From contig OX243826.1 in NCBI GenBank assembly GCA_945859605.1, forward strand, positions 1,685,782 through 1,749,781: a DNA stretch of 64,000 nucleotides, in the 5' to 3' direction. The stretch is from Lumbricus rubellus. Lineage: Eukaryota > Annelida > Clitellata > Crassiclitellata > Lumbricidae. The translations under genes were made by a program, and so were the position numbers. Of the stretch, positions 22,290 to 34,014 are shown piece after piece; position 1 is the first letter of the stretch; every line of letters starts with the position of its first letter. Under the pieces are notes generated by a model. It was given only the letters and a program-made list of their open reading frames with translations, did no database searches and had not been told where the DNA came from.

Positions 22290-22485
22290 CCATCCCTCCT
22301 TACCTCCATTCCATCTCCCCTCCCCTTCCCTCCCCTCTCCTCCCCCTCCCCTCCCCTCTCCCTCCCCTCCCATTCCCTGCCCTCCCCTGCCATCCCCTGC
22401 CATCCCCTCCCCCTCCCTGCATCCTCCATATCTCCACTTCCTCTTCGTCTCGCTCCCTCCCCTCCGTTCCTCCCTCACACCATCC
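22290..22485 (+). repeat. polypyrimidine (C/T) tract
   Basis: Almost unbroken CCCTCC/CCATCCC pyrimidine run of about 190 bp on the plus strand, with the potential for triplex (H-DNA) formation. Pro/Leu- or Gly/Glu-rich open frames here are compositional. Confidence 0.88.
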
Positions 22486-22654
22486 CTTCCGATAGCGATG
22501 CGGTTAGCGCCCTAAAGCTCTTCAGCAAAAAGGCCGCAATGGAATCTTAAGAAATGCGCTACATAAACGGAACACACATTTGAACCACCATTTGAAACGG
22601 GCCCGAATTGGAAGGCGAAGCTTACCGACGGGCGTATGTGTTGAAAACGGTCGA

Positions 22655-22890
22655 ATTTGCAAATCTTTTACAACAAAAAACAACTTTCACTTCGATTCGA
22701 CCGATAAAAAACAACTTTCACTTCGATTCGACCGATTCCGAGTTCAAATTCAAACCGTCCATAATTTTGCGTTCGCCGAAATCGGGCGCGTTTCAAAATG
22801 GTGGTTCCGCAAGGCTCATATGGCGCATATTCAACTCGGAATCGGTCGAATCGAAGTGAAAGTTGTTTTTTGTTGTAAAATATTTCAGCA
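22655..22890. repeat. inverted repeat / hairpin
   Basis: 'caactttcacttcgattcga' at about 22681, and again at 22711 as a 31-bp tandem copy, is mirrored by 'tcgaatcgaagtgaaagttg' at about 22849-22868. The arm extends on both sides (about 43 bp perfect stem). It is a foldback remnant of unknown family. Confidence 0.75.
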
Positions 22891-23869
22891 AAAAAGCATT
22901 ATGCAAACCCGCGCCTATTGGAACGGAACGTTTTGCTGCAATTTTGAAAATAATAGGTCGAGCACTTACCGAGATCCTTGGTCCCTAAGATTCTTGCGTA
23001 CGCAGTTACATTTTTATTTATATAGATTGACCTATTTAATTATATTAGCATGACACATGCTGCTTTCTACTAGGCTACTTTGCACCCATGGCAGGGTTCT
23101 GGAACTGATTGAAACTCAGAATAAGTATCAATTTAAAATAAATTATGCGCTCCAGTCGGGGACCTATGCCAATAAAAAAGGCATCTGCACTCTGCTTGCA
23201 TGACCTGTTGGCCTAATTGTATAATTTTGTAGGAGGCTTTAGTCTGCATTTATATGCTCTTAGCCTACTGAGCTCATAACACTGGTTAGGCCTACTCATC
23301 TAACTCTGATAGACCTGGATTTCTAAAAAGTTCAGATCTCTTCTTGAAGACGATTCTAATCTTGAATTTAGGTTGCTTGCCTTTTGACGATTCATCTGAA
23401 ATTATTAACGACTATATTTTAGTAGATTGTAGGCTATGTCCTATATTGCACTGACCCAACATTTGTTACATCACGAAGTCATGACATTGAGGGCAGCGTA
23501 AATTGGTAATGGCGTAGGCTATCGAGTGACTGCAGTGCAGGCGTACCGGAAGCATTTAATGAAAATACACATGGTAATTGATCCATGGGAGTCCCGCAAC
23601 CAATCAGACAATGAGCTTGAATTTGCCTAATGAATATTCATGTTTGGCCTCTAGCCAGAACTGGTCCAGAAGTAAGAAGGACGCTTCGAAACTTCATGTT
23701 TTTTAGGAATAATTCGCTTCATGAAGCATAGGTATGAAAAGAGTTATCGTAATACACGCATGTAAGTGATATTGTGATCTAGTGACATTGCGTGTGTGCA
23801 AGTAAATTTGGAACAAAACGTGATTCTTACGAACGAAGCGGTGTTAAGTCAGTAGGAACTTGATTTCTA
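22891..23869. other. unassigned intron sequence
   Basis: No gene seen. 'ggtaattgatccatgggag' at about 23574 and 'aatgaatattcatg' are mirrored near 31370-31470, outside the 24132-31195 element. An older inverted repeat therefore brackets it. Confidence 0.5.
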
Positions 23870-24075
23870 TTTTAGAATGGAAAGTTCGTGTTGGAAATTG
23901 GATAGTTTATTAAGGAACTTTAGACAAGAAATTAGGGTGTCTAACTGGCTGGGCAACATCAAGGAGTGGACTGGATTGACATTGGGAGAAATGATGAGAT
24001 TGACGGAGGACAGGAAGCGTTGGAGGAACATTGTACATGATGCGGCCGACCCTCGGATCGAGGATGGCTGAGAAC
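23870..24075 (+). mobile_element. LINE ORF2 C-terminal fragment
   Basis: Reads GNIKEWTGLTLGEMMRLTED followed by RKRWRNIVHDAADPRIEDG and a stop, the typical C-terminus of RTE/jockey-type LINE polymerases. Only the tail is present. It ends about 60 bp left of the palindromic element. Confidence 0.8.
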
Positions 24076-24504
24076 AGAACAGAACACACCTAAACTTTGC
24101 AACGAAATTTCGCGACACACCATGCAATCGTCAGGGATGGGCAAGTAGTAGAGGAGATCTTCTCCTGGACCAATCAAAACAACAATTAAGCTAATTGAAA
24201 GTGACAGGTCTGTATGTTATGGTCCAGGAAAATGATTAATTACTTCTTTGATCTATATAGGAAACAGTCTGGTCTAGGAAACTGCCTGGTCTGGAAAAAT
24301 GGCTAATTACTTCTTTGATGTATATAGGAAACTGCCTGGTCTAGGAAAATGATTAATTACTTCTTTCATGTCACTGGTCCAGGAAATAATGCAATAGCAA
24401 ACCCATATTTATTGTTTTGATTTACGCCCTTTGATGATGACGAATAACATTTCTTTGATCTACTCTGATGGCTGCGTTTCCCTTACAGGCAAACCAACAT
24501 TCCT

Positions 24505-24535
24505 GTCTGTCTGTCTGTCTGTGTGTCTGTCTGTG

Positions 24536-24566
<31 letters not shown>

Positions 24567-24567
24567 G

Positions 24568-24618
<51 letters not shown>

Positions 24619-24622
24619 GTGA
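24505..24622 (+). repeat. (CTGT)n microsatellite, left arm
   Basis: Tetranucleotide CTGT/GTGT tract; its mirror (ACAG)n is at about 29285-29370 in the right arm with a different repeat number. Confidence 0.93.
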
Positions 24623-25319
24623 CCTCTTTGTATACAGCAGACGTGTACAATAAATTATTATTCCTTCACAAGGCATTGTGCCCCCAATAGCTCCACATTA
24701 GGCAACGCCTGCACTCTTGGACACTGTGTAATAAATGAAAATATGTGTCTGTCTGTAACAACAATAATTCTGCATTTCTTAACATTTGTAAAAAATCAGC
24801 CAAAATTTCGACATTTTTAAAAATCCCACAAATTCAAACATTTATTATACACCAGTTGATGTATGCGACACCGCTCTGTCTTTGCAAGCACAGCGAAAAT
24901 CTTTCTCATAGCCAATATCATTATACTAGTACACACATATTGTGCATTTTTGAAGTCTTTATACTTCACTACAATATTTTCTGCTTGACAGAGTAGTTGA
25001 AATTTATATTTCCACACATACTGGACTCTGACTTTACATTCGCATTTGTACGTCTATGAAGTCTTTATACTTCACTGCAGTATTTTCTGCTTAACAGATG
25101 CAATGTACTATGGTGCGCATAACTCTATAGCAAGAATAAGCGAGATATTGGACAATTCTATACTCCCGCAATCTTTAAAAATCGAATAATTTCAAACATT
25201 TATTATACAACTTTCCATGTGTACGACATTCGGAAGCACCACGGCGTCAGCGGGAGCAGCAGTCACAACAGCGGTGGCAGCGACAGCGCACCGACCTCCT
25301 CTTCTTCCTTCAAGTCTTC

Positions 25320-26525
25320 CACTCCTCCTCGATTTGCAGTGTGTTGGACTTAGAAAATCTCGCCCTTGCGGAGCATTTGGACTTAGAAAATTTCGATCTT
25401 GCAGTGCGAACTTAGAAAAATTTTGATTTTGCCATGTGTTGGACTTAGAAAATCTCGCCCTTGCAGAGCATTCGGACTTAGAAAATATTAGAAAATTTCG
25501 ATCTCGCAGCATGTCAGACTTAGAAAAATTTTGATTTTGCCATGTGTTGGACTTAGAAATCTCGTCCTTGCGGAGCATTTGGACTTAGAAAATTTCGATC
25601 TTGCAGTGCGAACTTAGAAAAATTTTGATTTTGCCATGTGTTGGACTTAGAAAAATTCGAAATTTCATGGCGTTCGGACTTAGAATATTTCGACCTTGCA
25701 GAGCATTCGGAATTAGATATTTTTACTCTTGTAGTGTGTGGGACTTAGAAATTTTGCGAACTAAAATCTTGCTGAACTTAGAAAATTTTACTCTTGCAGT
25801 GTGTTGGACTTAGAAAATTTCGACCTTGCAGTGAATTTGGACTTAGAAAAAATCGGACTTAGAAAAATTCGACCTTGCAGAGCATTCGGACATTGAAATT
25901 TTCCATCTTGCAGTGCGAACTTAGAAAGTTTTGTGAACTAAAATCTTGTTGGACTTAGAAAATATTACTCTTGTAGTGTGTTGGACTTAGAAAATTTCAA
26001 CATTGCAGAGAATTTGGACTTAGAAAAATTTGGTCTTATAAAAAATTCGACCTTGCAGAGCATTCGGACATAGAAAATTTTGATCTTTCAGTGCGAACTT
26101 AGAAAGTTTGTGAACTAAAATCTTGTTGGACTTAGAAATTTTTACTCTTGTAGCGTTTGGCACTTAGAAAATTTTACTCTTGAGAAAATCTCGTCCTTGC
26201 AGAGCATTCGGACTTAGAAAATATCAGAAAATTTCGATCTCGCAGCATGTCAGACTTAGAAAAATTTTGACTTTGCCATGTGTTGGACTTAGAAAATCTC
26301 GACCTTGCAGAGCATTTGGACTTAGAAAATTTCGATATTGTAGTGTGTCGGACTTAGAAACAGTTTGATTTTTGTCGTATGTTGGTCTTAGAAATCTCGT
26401 CCTTGCGGAGCATTTGGACTTAGAAAATTTCGATCTTGCAGTGCGGACTTAGAAAGTTTTGTGAACTAAAATCTTGTTGGACTTAGAAAATTTTACTCTT
26501 GTAGTGTGTTGGACTTAGATCGCTC
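25320..26525 (+). repeat. 'GGACTTAGAAAA' tandem repeats, left arm
   Basis: Dozens of imperfect 35-45-bp units built on 'ggacttagaaaatttcgacc' and 'ttgcagagcattcgg'. Units vary in order and length. Tandem sub-repeats inside long inverted arms are the hallmark of foldback (FB/TU-like) elements. Confidence 0.88.
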
Positions 26526-27439
26526 ATGCGTATTGTGGGTGAAGGAAATTTTTGAAAGTGCTGTGTCGGAGCGTATTCGACTTTAACTTCTACGAGTCAA
26601 AGCCTGATCTAATTGGGAAAGCGTGCCACGTCGTCAGCCTCGCCGCTGGGTCCGTGGTCGTCCGTGAGGGACGGGGCGCCCGCCGCCGCCGCCGCTGCAC
26701 CGCACGAAGGTGCTGCCGGGTGATTTTGACCGGTGAAAATTTCGGACTTAGCGTTTTCAGAGTTGACGAATGTAGATTTCTGCTAAGTTGTGCACGCCTG
26801 CTAACCCTAAACGTCTTGCAAGTTGCCACTTGTAACCCTAATTCGTGTTTCTTCGTACAATATTTTCGTATTTTGTCAAAATTGATGACATGTTACATAT
26901 ATTGAACACCTTTGTTTGCCCAAACCTTAAGAATGGCACAGCCTCCTCGCCACTTTACTTCACCAACTTAACGCTCTCAACTCTAAAAATGACTTGTAAT
27001 TTGCTGCTTGTAACCCTAAGTTGCGTTTCTCCACTCTCTAAGTTCGTAATTTATCAAAATTGCTGACATGGCACAAATAATGAAGAGTCTTGTTTTCCAC
27101 AAACTTAAGAGTGGGACACTCTCCCCACTCCTTTACTTCACCAACTGAATACTCTCAACCCTTAAAAGTCTTGCAATTTGCTGTTTGTAATGCTAAGTTG
27201 TATTTCTTCGCTCTCTAAGTTCGTAATTTACCAAAATTGTTACCATGTTGCAAATAATGTACGACATTGTTTCCAAAAATCTAAGAATATGCGCTTCGCC
27301 CACTCCATATTTCTCCAACTTAACACATTCTACACACATTTTCTGTGTTTATACTTCGTAAATTACAAGTTTGACTTCGTGCAATGGCAAAAGTTCGTGT
27401 CTTACATTGAAAGGCCAATATTTTCTAAGTCCAAATTCA
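26526..27439. repeat. centre of palindrome: GC-rich spacer and ~185-bp tandem repeats
   Basis: 26610-26760 is unusually GC- and CpG-rich ('gcccgccgccgccgccgctg'). From about 26790 to 27340 come three diverged copies of a ~185-bp unit containing 'gtaaccctaa', 'tttcttcg' and 'ttacttcaccaact'. No coding domain recognised. Confidence 0.65.
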
Positions 27440-28590
27440 TTGCAAGGTTGAAATTCTCTAAGTTCAACACACTACAAGAGTAAAATTTTCTAAGTCCCAA
27501 ATGCTGCAAGAGTAAAAATTTCTAAGTCCAACAAGATTTTAGTTCACAAACTTTCTAAGTTCGCACTGCAAGATCAAAATTTTCTATGTCCGAATGCACT
27601 GCAAGACCGAATTTTTATAAGTTCAAATTCACTGCAAGGTCGAAATTCTCTAAGTTCAACACACTACAAGAGTAAAATTTTCTAAGTCCCAAATGCTGCA
27701 AGAGTAAAAATTTCTAAGTCCAACAAGATTTTAGTTCACAAACTTTCTAAGTTCGCACTGCAAGATCAAAATTTTCTATGTCCGAATGCTCTGCAAGGTC
27801 GAATTTTTTCTAAGCCCAAATTTTTTTAAGTCCAAATTCACTGCAAGGTTGAAATTTTCTAAGTCCAACACACTACAAGAGTAAAATTTTCTAAGTCCAA
27901 CAAGATTTTAGTTCACAAAACTTTCTAAGTTCGCACTGCAAGATGGAAATTTTCAATGTCCGAATGCTCTGTAAGGTCGAAATTTTCTAAGTCCAACACA
28001 CTACAAGAGTAAAATTTTCTAAGTTCAGCAAGATTTTAGTTCGCAAAATTTCTAAGTCCCACACACTACAAGAGTAAAAATATCTAAGTCCGAATGCTTT
28101 GCAAGGTCGAAATATTCTAAGTCCGAACGCCATGAAATTTCGAATTTTTCTAAGTCCGACACACTACAGGAGCAAAAACTTTCTAAGTCCGCACTGCAAG
28201 ATCGAAGTTTTCTAAGTCAAAATGCTCCGCAAGGACGAGATTTCTAAGACCAATATTACGACAAAAATCAAACTGTTTCTAAGTCCGACACACTACAATA
28301 TCGAAATTTTCTAAGTCAAAATGCTCCGCAAGGACGAGATTTCTAAGACCAATATTACGACAAAAATCAAACTGTTTCTAAGTCCGACACACTACAATAT
28401 CGAAATTTTCTAAGTCCAAATGCTCTGCAAGGACGAGATTTCTAAGTCCAACACATGACAAAATCAAAATTTTTCTAAGTCTGACATGCTGCGAGATCGA
28501 AATTTTCTGATATTTTCTAAGTCCGAATGCTCTGCAAGGGCGAGATTTTCTAAGTCCAACACACTGCAAATCGAGGAGGAGTGGAAGACT
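27440..28590 (-). repeat. 'GGACTTAGAAAA' tandem repeats, right arm
   Basis: Reverse-complement counterpart of 25320-26525 ('ttttctaagtcc', 'aatgctctgcaagg'). Unit order is only partly mirrored, indicating unequal exchange or slippage after the palindrome formed. Confidence 0.88.
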
Positions 28591-29336
28591 TGAAGGAAGA
28601 AGAGGAGGTCGGTGCGCTGTCGCTGCCACCGCTGTTGTGACTGCTGCTCCCGCTGACGCCGTGGTGCTTCCGAATGTCGTACACATGGAAAGTTGTATAA
28701 TAAATGTTTGAAATTATTCGATTTTTAAAGATTGCGGGAGTATAGAATTGTCCAATATCTCGCTTATTCTTGCTATAGAGTTATGCGCACCATAGTACAT
28801 TGCATCTGTTAAGCAGAAAATACTGCAGTGAAGTATAAAGACTTCATAGACGTACAAATGCGAATGTAAAGTCAGAGTCCAGTATGTGTGGAAATATAAA
28901 TTTCAACTACTCTGTCAAGCAGAAAATATTGTAGTGAAGTATAAAGACTTCAAAAATGCACAATATGTGTGTACTAGTATAATGATATTGGCTATGAGAA
29001 AGATTTTCGCTGTGCTTGCAAAGACAGAGCGGTGTCGCATACATCAACTGGTGTATAATAAATGTTTGAATTTGTGGGATTTTTAAAAATGTCGAAATTT
29101 TGGCTGATTTTTTACAAATGTTAAGAAATGCAGAATTATTGTTGTTACAGACAGACACATATTTTCATTTATTACACAGTGTCCAAGAGTGCAGGCGTTG
29201 CCTAATGTGGAGCTATTGGGGGCACAATGCCTTGTGAAGGAATAATAATTTATTGTACACGTCTGCTGTATACAAAGAGGTCACACAGACAGACAGACAG
29301 ACAGACAGACACACAGACAGACAGACAGACAGACAC

Positions 29337-29367
<31 letters not shown>

Positions 29368-30284
29368 GGAATGTTGGTTTGCCTGTAAGGGAAACGCAGC
29401 CATCAGAGTAGATCAAAGAAATGTTATTCGTCATCATCAAAGGATGTAAATCAAAACAATAATTATGGGTTTGCTAATGCATTATTTCCTAAACCGGGCT
29501 CTTTTCCTGGACCAGTGACATGAAAGAAGCAATTAATCATTTTCCTAGACCAGGCAGTTTCCTATATACATCAAATAAGTAATTGGTCAGCATTTTCCTA
29601 GACCAGACTGTTTCCTATATAGATCAAAGAAGTAATTAATCATTTTCCTGGACCATAACATACAGACCTGTCACTTTCAATTAGCTTAATTGTTGTTTTG
29701 ATTGGTTCAGGAGAAGATCTCCTTTACTACTTGGGCAGTAAAAGTTCTTGCATGTTATTATAGATTGCATAATGCATTATTGCTGAACAGACATGTAGGA
29801 ACTAAAGTAGCCTAGGTTTGTGCAATCTCAGCATCACCAGGGTGATCCATAGTTGATCTAGTCTCAATGCCTATGCATCATGATCTCATGATCAACTACT
29901 AAGTTCAATTTAGTTGTCACTTATTAAAACTGGTGCAAATGTTAACATTCTAATGTAATTTATATAAACTATTTGGACCTTTTGCATTTGGAACACTTTA
30001 GATAAATGTAGTTTGATACAAGTAAGATCTGGTTCACTTTATAAAAAAAACTGATTCACTATATCTTAAAATTCAGGTAAAGAGAACCACTGGACATTAA
30101 AACTTTGAATTGATATTTGATCCACTCAACTTCAACACCAGTCCAGTTTAACTGCATAATCTTAAAGAGCAATCAATTCTCTTTAAGATGATGTATTTGA
30201 ATCCTTGGTACGATGCTTCTGAAGGTAGCAAAGTGGCCCGAAGTGAAAACTGGTTCACTTTATCCGAAACGACCCTAATTTAAT

Positions 30285-31195
30285 TGAGTAATTGAAATTA
30301 CGTAATTTAAATTACAATAATATTGTAATTGGTAATTTGTAATTTGCTGCTCCATATCAAAGTAATTTGTAATTTGTAATTCAATTACATTTTTTCCTGT
30401 AATTTGTAATTTCAATTACATTCTGCAAAATCAAATTACTTTTGGTCGCTACTGGTGGCATTTTCCGATGTCGTTACTAGCAAATAGCAATTCATATGAT
30501 TTTTTCTTTTAGTTTGGTCTGCAAACTATATGCAGGTAGCCACGTAGCTTAAAATATGGACGAGTCACTGTCGCAAAGAATCTTAACAAATAATGAGCAT
30601 CTAGTGGTCATAAAGGAGACTAAGAGGAAGAATTTTATGGTTTTAGTGTGCAGCGTGCAGTGACCACAAAGTCAAGCACAAAGCAAATTTTTTATGTTAT
30701 CTTGCAGCATATAGAAACGACAGAAAAGGAACTAACAATGCCTCATAGCTAACCAACTGCTAAAAATTGTTTACTCGATTTAACACTGCCCTGCCTTGGT
30801 CTGCACCAGTAGAGACTAGAGAGGCTCTTTAGTTTTACAGGCATGATTGTAAGGCCCAACAGACAACTGCTATCAAATAACTTGTTTGAACAGCTGCTGT
30901 TTCTTAAAGAAAGCTAAATAGACATTTTCTTACGCAATAAATAATAATACACAAAGAAATAAGGGGAAAAGGCATGCACTTCCTGCCTAAGGTTTTTTTA
31001 TTCCAATGATTTGAGCCCCAAAGTAATAAAGTAATTTGTAATTGATGTAATTGAAATTACGTAATTTGTAATTTTTTAATTTGAGGCTCTGAGTCAAAGT
31101 AATTTGTAATTTGTAATTCAATTACATTTTCTCCAGTAATTGGTAATTTGTAATTCAATTAGCCTACATGTTGCCCTGTAATTTGCCCATCCCTG
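30285..31195. repeat. 'GTAATTTGTAATT' repeat region at right end
   Basis: Two clusters (30285-30440 and 31030-31190) of 'gtaatttgtaattcaatt' variants, ending in the right terminus 'gtaatttgcccatccctg'. The clusters resemble subterminal repeats of hAT elements. Confidence 0.6.
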
Positions 31196-31203
31196 GCAAT
31201 CGT

Positions 31204-32041
31204 CATGTGAACATCGTTAAAAATTAAATTAGGCGTAAGCCAGCTTAGCAAATAGGCGTTTTCATGAAATCTGCCATTTCGCAGTTGAACCGAGTTGAAC
31301 AGAAATCACTTTTACAACATATATTTGCTATTTACCGAACGAACGCAACCAAGATGACCTAATGAATATTAATGATGTAGTAAATGTTGAATATTCATAG
31401 GGCCTAAAGCAGTAAATGTCTTTAGCGACAGCTATTGGTTGCGAGACTCCCATTGATCAATTACCATGTGTATTTTCATGAAATGCGTCCCGGAATGGCA
31501 AAATCAAAGTTTGCAGCCCTATAATGCAGAGAAATGTTTCTAGGCCTAATGCAGAGCTTCAGCGGGGGCGAATTTATTTCGAGGCGAGAATTACTATTTT
31601 AATCTCGGTATGCACAGTTGCACACTTAATTCCAGTTGTTTTCAACATGTCCTAAATAACTGATCAATCAAATTCTGAATAGCCTAATTTGGACGAAATA
31701 ATCTAGCAAATCATTCCAAAGTTTATCAATCGTTTACAATTCGTCGCCTCAGAATTATCTTCGCGTATCTCCATTTTTTTCTTCAAAATCGAGTTCAGAC
31801 TTGATTTGTAGAAAAATTTCTCTCTCTTTCATCATTTTAATCGTTAGGAGATAGGCTATGACAAGTCGTTTTAAAGATATTCACCGAAAACTACATTGTC
31901 GTATATCTATGTTCAGGATTGTTTGGTCGTATCTCCAAGTTTTACTTGTATTTTGTCCGTAAAATTTCACCAAAACTTCAACCTCGATTATTTCAATGGG
32001 GTGGAGATGCGCAAATATAATTCTCAGGTGACGATATTTCA
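31204..32041. other. unassigned intron sequence
   Basis: No gene. Holds the right-hand mirror ('actcccattgatcaattacc', about 31446-31465) of the older inverted repeat noted at 23570. Confidence 0.5.
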
Positions 32042-32205
32042 AAAGATGGGAGGATGCGATACGGGAGGACATGAAACAACTCAAGCTGAAAGACGAAGAC
32101 ACTAAAGACAGAGGAAAGTGGAAGAGGCGGATCCGAGTGGCTGACCCCTCCGTTGAGAGGGATTAATTCAAGCCTGAAGGAAAAGAAGAAGAAACGAAGG
32201 TGACG
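32042..32205 (+). mobile_element. LINE 3' end with GAA-rich tail
   Basis: Plus-strand reading RWEDAIREDMKQLKLKDEDT, then KDRGKWKRRIRVADPSVERD and a stop, followed by 'gaaggaaaagaagaagaaac'. Same family as 13195-13425. Confidence 0.8.
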
Positions 32206-32938
32206 ATATTTCAAGCAGCAACAAGCTACTGTCGAATTGGATATAACCCTACGACCACATGAAACTGAGTTAGCCTACTGATGGATATACGACAAAGTGG
32301 TGTTTTATGAATTCGAAGCTACATGTACTGTCACAGTACTGTAACAGTATGTCCATTTTTTAGAACATTTTCCAAAATTTTACAAAAACCATTCTAAGTT
32401 TTAGGCCTAATTTAATTTTAGTGCAACATCCTTTAATCAATGTCGATGCTTTGATATGAAGCCTTTGCCTGAAGTTTTATTGCACTGAATATCTTTTTTG
32501 CGCCCAAAGTTGCAAAACTTCTACCTCGTTTTTCTCGGAATTCAAAGAAGTGGAGATACGCGAAGATAATTTTATGACGAGGAATTATAGTGAGTATGGG
32601 CAGGAAATCGTTGTAGGCCGCCTACAGTACTGTGAACTGTGGGACGTCAGCAGACTGCGTAAAATATAGGCTACGCACAGAGACTGCACAACGCAATCAA
32701 AACATTATGTGGACTCGCTTCTAGTTACTTTATATCACATTGCGGATGGTACAAGATTACACCAGCGATTGCAGGGCATATCGCTTTTTATATAGGCCTA
32801 CTATATAATAATCAAGGATCTTAACCGAATCTCATCTGGATACCACGAAATTAACTTCAACAATGTGTTAAATATCAAGACGCAATATTAATTGGCAGTA
32901 CAAATTCAAATTCAGACTTTCTGCTGTTCCAATTGCAG

Positions 32939-34014
32939 AATACATCATCAGTTCGGTGTGGAAGTCGAGTCAAAATTTTTTGTTTGGCGGGAATGTGATA
33001 AAGCTGAAGGGACTCATCTACGCACTGTGTGGTATAATATACAATCCAGATGAAAAATTTCTATTTGAGTTATATTTATGTTCCTTCGACGATCGCTTTC
33101 CCTATGACCTTCTAATGATCAATGTTGTTGAAGAGGTAAGTCATCCTGTAAATCTGATTGCCATTGGCAACACGAGTCTCATTTTCGTTCATGATTATTG
33201 GTGCAATTGCATCTCGAAGATAGACACTGAAAGCTATAAAGTTGAGAAATGGCTATCGGATGTAATCTATAGACCCTATCCATGGGGGCGAAACACTTTT
33301 ATGTCAGCAACCATTAATAATCATATACAAGTGATGAAGATAGATGTAGGCCTAAGTAAAGACATGATGTTCCTCGAGACTTTCAATCTAGAAGCGAAAC
33401 TCGTAAGCAATGTTTCACTTCCCATAAAATACCCATTTCACGCCATTCAGAAACCTAATGGAGAATACATCGTTGCCCACACATCAACGAATATCAAAGA
33501 CAAGTTTGTAAGTTTCTTCACCATTGAAGGACAACTTATCTGTCAGTTTAGTATCCGAGAATCAGTTTATTTCAACGATGTTCTGTGGTTCTCGAATAGA
33601 GACCACTTTGTATATGTGGTTGAAATGATGAGTGGAAACTTATTCGTGTTTGACGAATATTATACTCGAGACAAGAACGCAATTGATATTACGGTAACCA
33701 TCAGCAGCGACTCCAAAAAGAGAAGTTTAAAGGTTTTCCGAAACCCTGAACGGCGTATCAAAATCAGACAGTATAGGGAAGAAATATACAAGAAGAACAG
33801 TTACTTACATCTGGTTTGGGATGATAGCACCAGTGGTTACATGAAGCCTAGGAAACTCTTAGTGGAGATATATCCTCCTGACACAAAACCTCTAAAGTGG
33901 AACCAAATGGGTCGATTACATTTATGGCGTTGGTATCACGATCCAACGTGGAATCAGTTCATTGAGATTTCTCATTCGGGAAGTGTGCTTGTTTGGACAT
34001 TTGAAAATAACTAA
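32939..34014 (+). CDS. MP4 exon 3, secreted beta-propeller domain
   Basis: Follows the acceptor 'ccaattgcag' at 32937-32938. With G from exon 2 the first codons read EYIISSVWKSS and then 358 codons run to the stop. Propeller motifs: NTSLIFVHDYWCNCISKID, LETFNLEAKLVSNVSLP, AIQKPNGEYIVAH, FVYVVEMMSGNLFVFDEY and VLVWTFENN. The C-x-C pair is kept, but Trp is Ser in CISKID and the N-terminal cysteine is absent (FGGN). A 12-nt in-frame gain (VGLS) at about 33345-33356 relative to MP5 contains TAGGCCTA. With exons 1 and 2 it gives a 512-residue frame. The distance to exon 2 (11.4 kb) is the main uncertainty. Confidence 0.8.

Larger units (their letters stand above)
24132..31195. mobile_element. 7.06-kb palindromic element with hAT-like ends
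   Basis: Starts CAGGGATGGGCAA and ends with the inverse TTGCCCATCCCTG, flanked by the perfect 8-bp TSD 'gcaatcgt' (24124-24131 and 31196-31203), as for hAT transposition. Inside, about 24143-26520 is mirrored by about 27440-29735. The arms are near-identical over long stretches (for example the 66-residue frame at 24817-25017 minus equals that at 28886-29086 plus). Each arm has an outer unique part with a CTGT/CAGA tract and an inner block of tandem repeats. About 0.9 kb lies in the centre. The right end carries an extra ~1.45 kb. No transposase was recognised. Confidence 0.8.
21515..32938 (+). other. MP4 intron 2 (11.4 kb)
   Basis: The intron is far larger than the MP1, MP2 and MP3 counterparts (0.46-1.6 kb). 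It holds a LINE fragment shared with MP5, a polypyrimidine block, a hairpin, a second LINE tail and the 7-kb palindromic element (24132-31195). The last ~300 bp align with the region upstream of MP5 exon 3 (about 42830-43060). Confidence 0.7.

Noticed and set aside
22184..22550. Pro-rich and Gly/Glu-rich open frames on both strands
   Set aside because: Compositional consequence of a polypyrimidine tract.
24422..24676. Open frames rich in Cys/Leu/Ser/Val or Asp/Arg/Gln/Thr
   Set aside because: Translation of the (CTGT)n microsatellite.
25320..28590. CRISPR-like alternation of repeats and spacers
   Set aside because: Units are degenerate tandem copies without constant repeats or unique spacers, in a eukaryotic intron.
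25217..28686. Mirrored open frames beginning MCTTFGSTTASAGAAV in both arms
   Set aside because: Identical only because the arms are identical. They run straight into non-coding tandem repeats and show no domain.
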